A stretch of 57,666 nucleotides of DNA from NCBI GenBank assembly GCA_029573725.1, contig JAKQDQ010000139.1, positions 1 to 57,666 on the forward strand, read 5' to 3'. The position numbers and the translations under genes are program-made. Position 1 is the first letter of the stretch. Every line of letters begins with the position of its first letter. The notes below the pieces were generated by a model. That model was given only the letters and a program-made list of their open reading frames with translations. It was not told where the DNA came from and made no database searches. Shown here piece by piece: positions 54,794-57,666 of the stretch. This DNA is from Verrucomicrobiota bacterium. Its GTDB lineage: Bacteria > Verrucomicrobiota > Verrucomicrobiia > Limisphaerales > JADLHS01.

Positions 54794-55711
54794 ATGACAG
54801 CCATGAAACCAGTACTGTTCCTGCTGCTGCCGGGCCTGCTGCTGCCGGCTTCCGCCCAAACCGGAAATGACTCCGCCTCCGTTGTCGCTCCCGACGCCAG
54901 GCTCGAAAAGCTGGCAGGTGGCTTTGCCTTCACCGAAGGGCCCACCGCCGATGCGGAGGGCAGCGTATTTTTCACCGATCAACCGAATGACCGGATCATG
55001 AAGTGGCACGCCACCACCGGCTTGACCACCTTTCTGCAGCCATCCGGCCGGGCCAACGGGATGTTCTTCGACGCCCGGGGAAATCTCATCGCTTGCGCCG
55101 ACGAAAAAACGGCGCTCTGGCACATCACCCCCGACAAGCAAATCACCGTCATCACCAACGCCTTCCGCGGTCGTGCCCTGAATGGCCCCAATGATGTCTG
55201 GGTGCGGCGGGATGGATCACTCTTTTTCACGGATCCCTTTTACAAACGCGAGTGGTGGAACTACGACAAACCGCCGCAAGACACCGAACAGGTCTATTTC
55301 CTCTCAGCCGACCGTCAGGAGCTGCGGCGGGTGACCACGGATCTGGTTCAGCCCAACGGCTTGATCGGAACTCCGGACGGAAAAACTTTGTTTGTCGCGG
55401 ATATTCGCGCCCAAAAGACCTGGGCGTACGACATCACACCGGCGGGAAATTTGGCAAACAAACGTCTGCGCTGTGCCATGGGAAGCGACGGAATCACCTT
55501 GGACACCGAAGGGAATCTTTACCTTACCGGCGGCAAAGGGGTCACCGTGATGGATCCTACGGGAAAGCAGATCGACCTGATCGCCGTGCCGGAACCCTGG
55601 ACGGCAAACGTGAGCTTTGGGGGGTCCGACCACCGGACCCTGTTCATCACGGCCTCGAAGGGACTTTATGCCATCCGGCTGAAGTTCCAAGGCGCCAACG
55701 CGGCGAAATAA
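54794..55711 (+). CDS. Secreted SMP-30/gluconolactonase-family protein
   Basis: A 305-residue exported six-bladed propeller lactonase. A signal peptide ends near residue 21 (LLPASAQ); ATG 54803 (MKPVLFLLL) is a good alternative start. Family signatures are LEKLAGGFAFTEGPTADAEG (metal-binding Glu in TEGP), VFFTDQPNDRIMKW, NGMFFDARGNLIAC, LNGPNDVWVRRDGSLFFTD (Asn and Asp ligands), DLVQPNGLIGTPDGKTLFVAD and GSDGITLDTEGNLYLTGG. The likely reaction is hydrolysis of a sugar lactone in the periplasm or outside. It converges with the rRNA operon, whose terminator is only about 15-25 bases away. Confidence 0.88.
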   Translation: MTAMKPVLFLLLPGLLLPASAQTGNDSASVVAPDARLEKLAGGFAFTEGPTADAEGSVFFTDQPNDRIMKWHATTGLTTFLQPSGRANGMFFDARGNLIACADEKTALWHITPDKQITVITNAFRGRALNGPNDVWVRRDGSLFFTDPFYKREWWNYDKPPQDTEQVYFLSADRQELRRVTTDLVQPNGLIGTPDGKTLFVADIRAQKTWAYDITPAGNLANKRLRCAMGSDGITLDTEGNLYLTGGKGVTVMDPTGKQIDLIAVPEPWTANVSFGGSDHRTLFITASKGLYAIRLKFQGANAAK

Positions 55712-55725
55712 GCGCGACGCGCCCG

Positions 55726-55765
55726 GGCAAAAAGACACCGGCCGGACGTGTAACCGTCCGGCCGG
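55726..55765 (-). terminator. Rho-independent terminator of the rRNA operon
   Basis: A perfect 11-base-pair stem (55738-55748 with 55755-55765, arm CCGGCCGGACG) and a 6-base loop. On the minus strand the stem is followed by GTGTCTTTTTG, a T-tract at the right place to end rRNA transcription. In the rightward direction there is no T-tract, so it serves the rRNA operon, just downstream of 5S. Confidence 0.85.
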
Positions 55766-55773
55766 GTGATAAA

Positions 55774-55887
55774 GGATGGCGACGACCTACTCTCGCAGAA
55801 CCTATAGAACTACTACCATCGGCCCGGCAGTGTTTGACGGCCGTGTTCGGAATGGGAACGGGTCGGACCACTGCGGCATGGTCACCA
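55774..55887 (-). rRNA. rrf: 5S ribosomal RNA
   Basis: The minus strand reads GGTGACCATGCCGC at the 5' end, followed by CCCGTTCCCATTCCGAACAC, the classic loop region of bacterial 5S, then GCCGATGGTAGTAG and GCGAGAGTAGGTCGTCGCC. The two ends (GGTGACCATG-like and GTCGTCGCCATC) pair to close helix I. The length of about 114 bases fits. Ends are estimated to within a few bases. The 5S follows 23S with a gap of about 115 bases and no tRNA. Confidence 0.93.
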
Positions 55888-56004
55888 AAAAGTCTAATTT
55901 GTAACAGAACCGCGGAGGTTCTCTGAAAACTACACACAGGAATTATTGGCACTACAATCCGTGAGCTGAAATCCTAGCCTTTTTTCCGAGGAAAAAAGTT
56001 AAGA

Positions 56005-57666
<1,662 letters not shown>

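Overview
The window reads as a GC-rich piece of a Verrucomicrobiota genome, probably of the Pedosphaera/Limisphaera type and probably from a metagenome. The evidence is the secreted beta-sandwich proteins ending in PRFFRA or QRFYRG, the mix of polysaccharide-degrading enzymes, a Tat-exported Gfo/Idh oxidoreductase, an RHS tip fragment and a DUF5069 protein. Placement is from protein style only. The right end is an rRNA operon read leftward (5S, then the 3' part of 23S). The left end is a truncated ileS whose outermost ~600 bases look alphaproteobacterial in codon use and sequence, so the contig end may be chimeric.

Layout. 1-10.5 kb: ileS, two secreted modular proteins, xseA, a manA-like isomerase and accA. 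10.5-11 kb: a non-coding stretch with strong inverted repeats. 11-16.8 kb: a Tat-exported phospholipase C and a GH78 alpha-L-rhamnosidase. 16.9-29.1 kb: a leftward run of overlapping genes (amidohydrolase, AMP ligase, acyl carrier protein, WS/DGAT-like acyltransferase, frameshifted FAD oxidoreductase, PaaK-like ligase, GT2-DUF2062 protein and a very long RND exporter/acyltransferase/methyltransferase fusion). 29.2-31.2 kb: tonB-exbB-exbD on the same strand. 31.4-36.3 kb: mutS, a methyltransferase, a TIM-barrel isomerase and a YicG-type membrane protein. 36.4-40.7 kb: an accessory zone with a small ORF, an RHS tip with a small exported partner, an inverted-repeat element, a Gfo/Idh gene and remnants of a PIN-domain gene and of pilT. 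40.8-46.6 kb: a ribose-type sugar ABC transporter, a GH43-like enzyme and a GH172 enzyme. 46.7-55.7 kb: a Pat-like acyl-CoA synthetase/acetyltransferase, holB, an O-antigen-ligase-like protein, aroQ-accB-accC and an SMP-30 lactonase. 55.7-57.7 kb: terminator, 5S and 23S.

The most unusual part is the 16.9-29.1 kb operon. It has the activation, carrier, acyl-transfer, redox, glycosyltransfer and export parts seen in aryl-polyene/flexirubin-type clusters, but no ketosynthase, ketoreductase or dehydratase in the window. I infer a pathway that activates a ready-made acyl or aryl acid, loads it on the ACP, transfers it to an acceptor, oxidises or methylates it, and moves the lipid across the inner membrane. 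The product is unknown.
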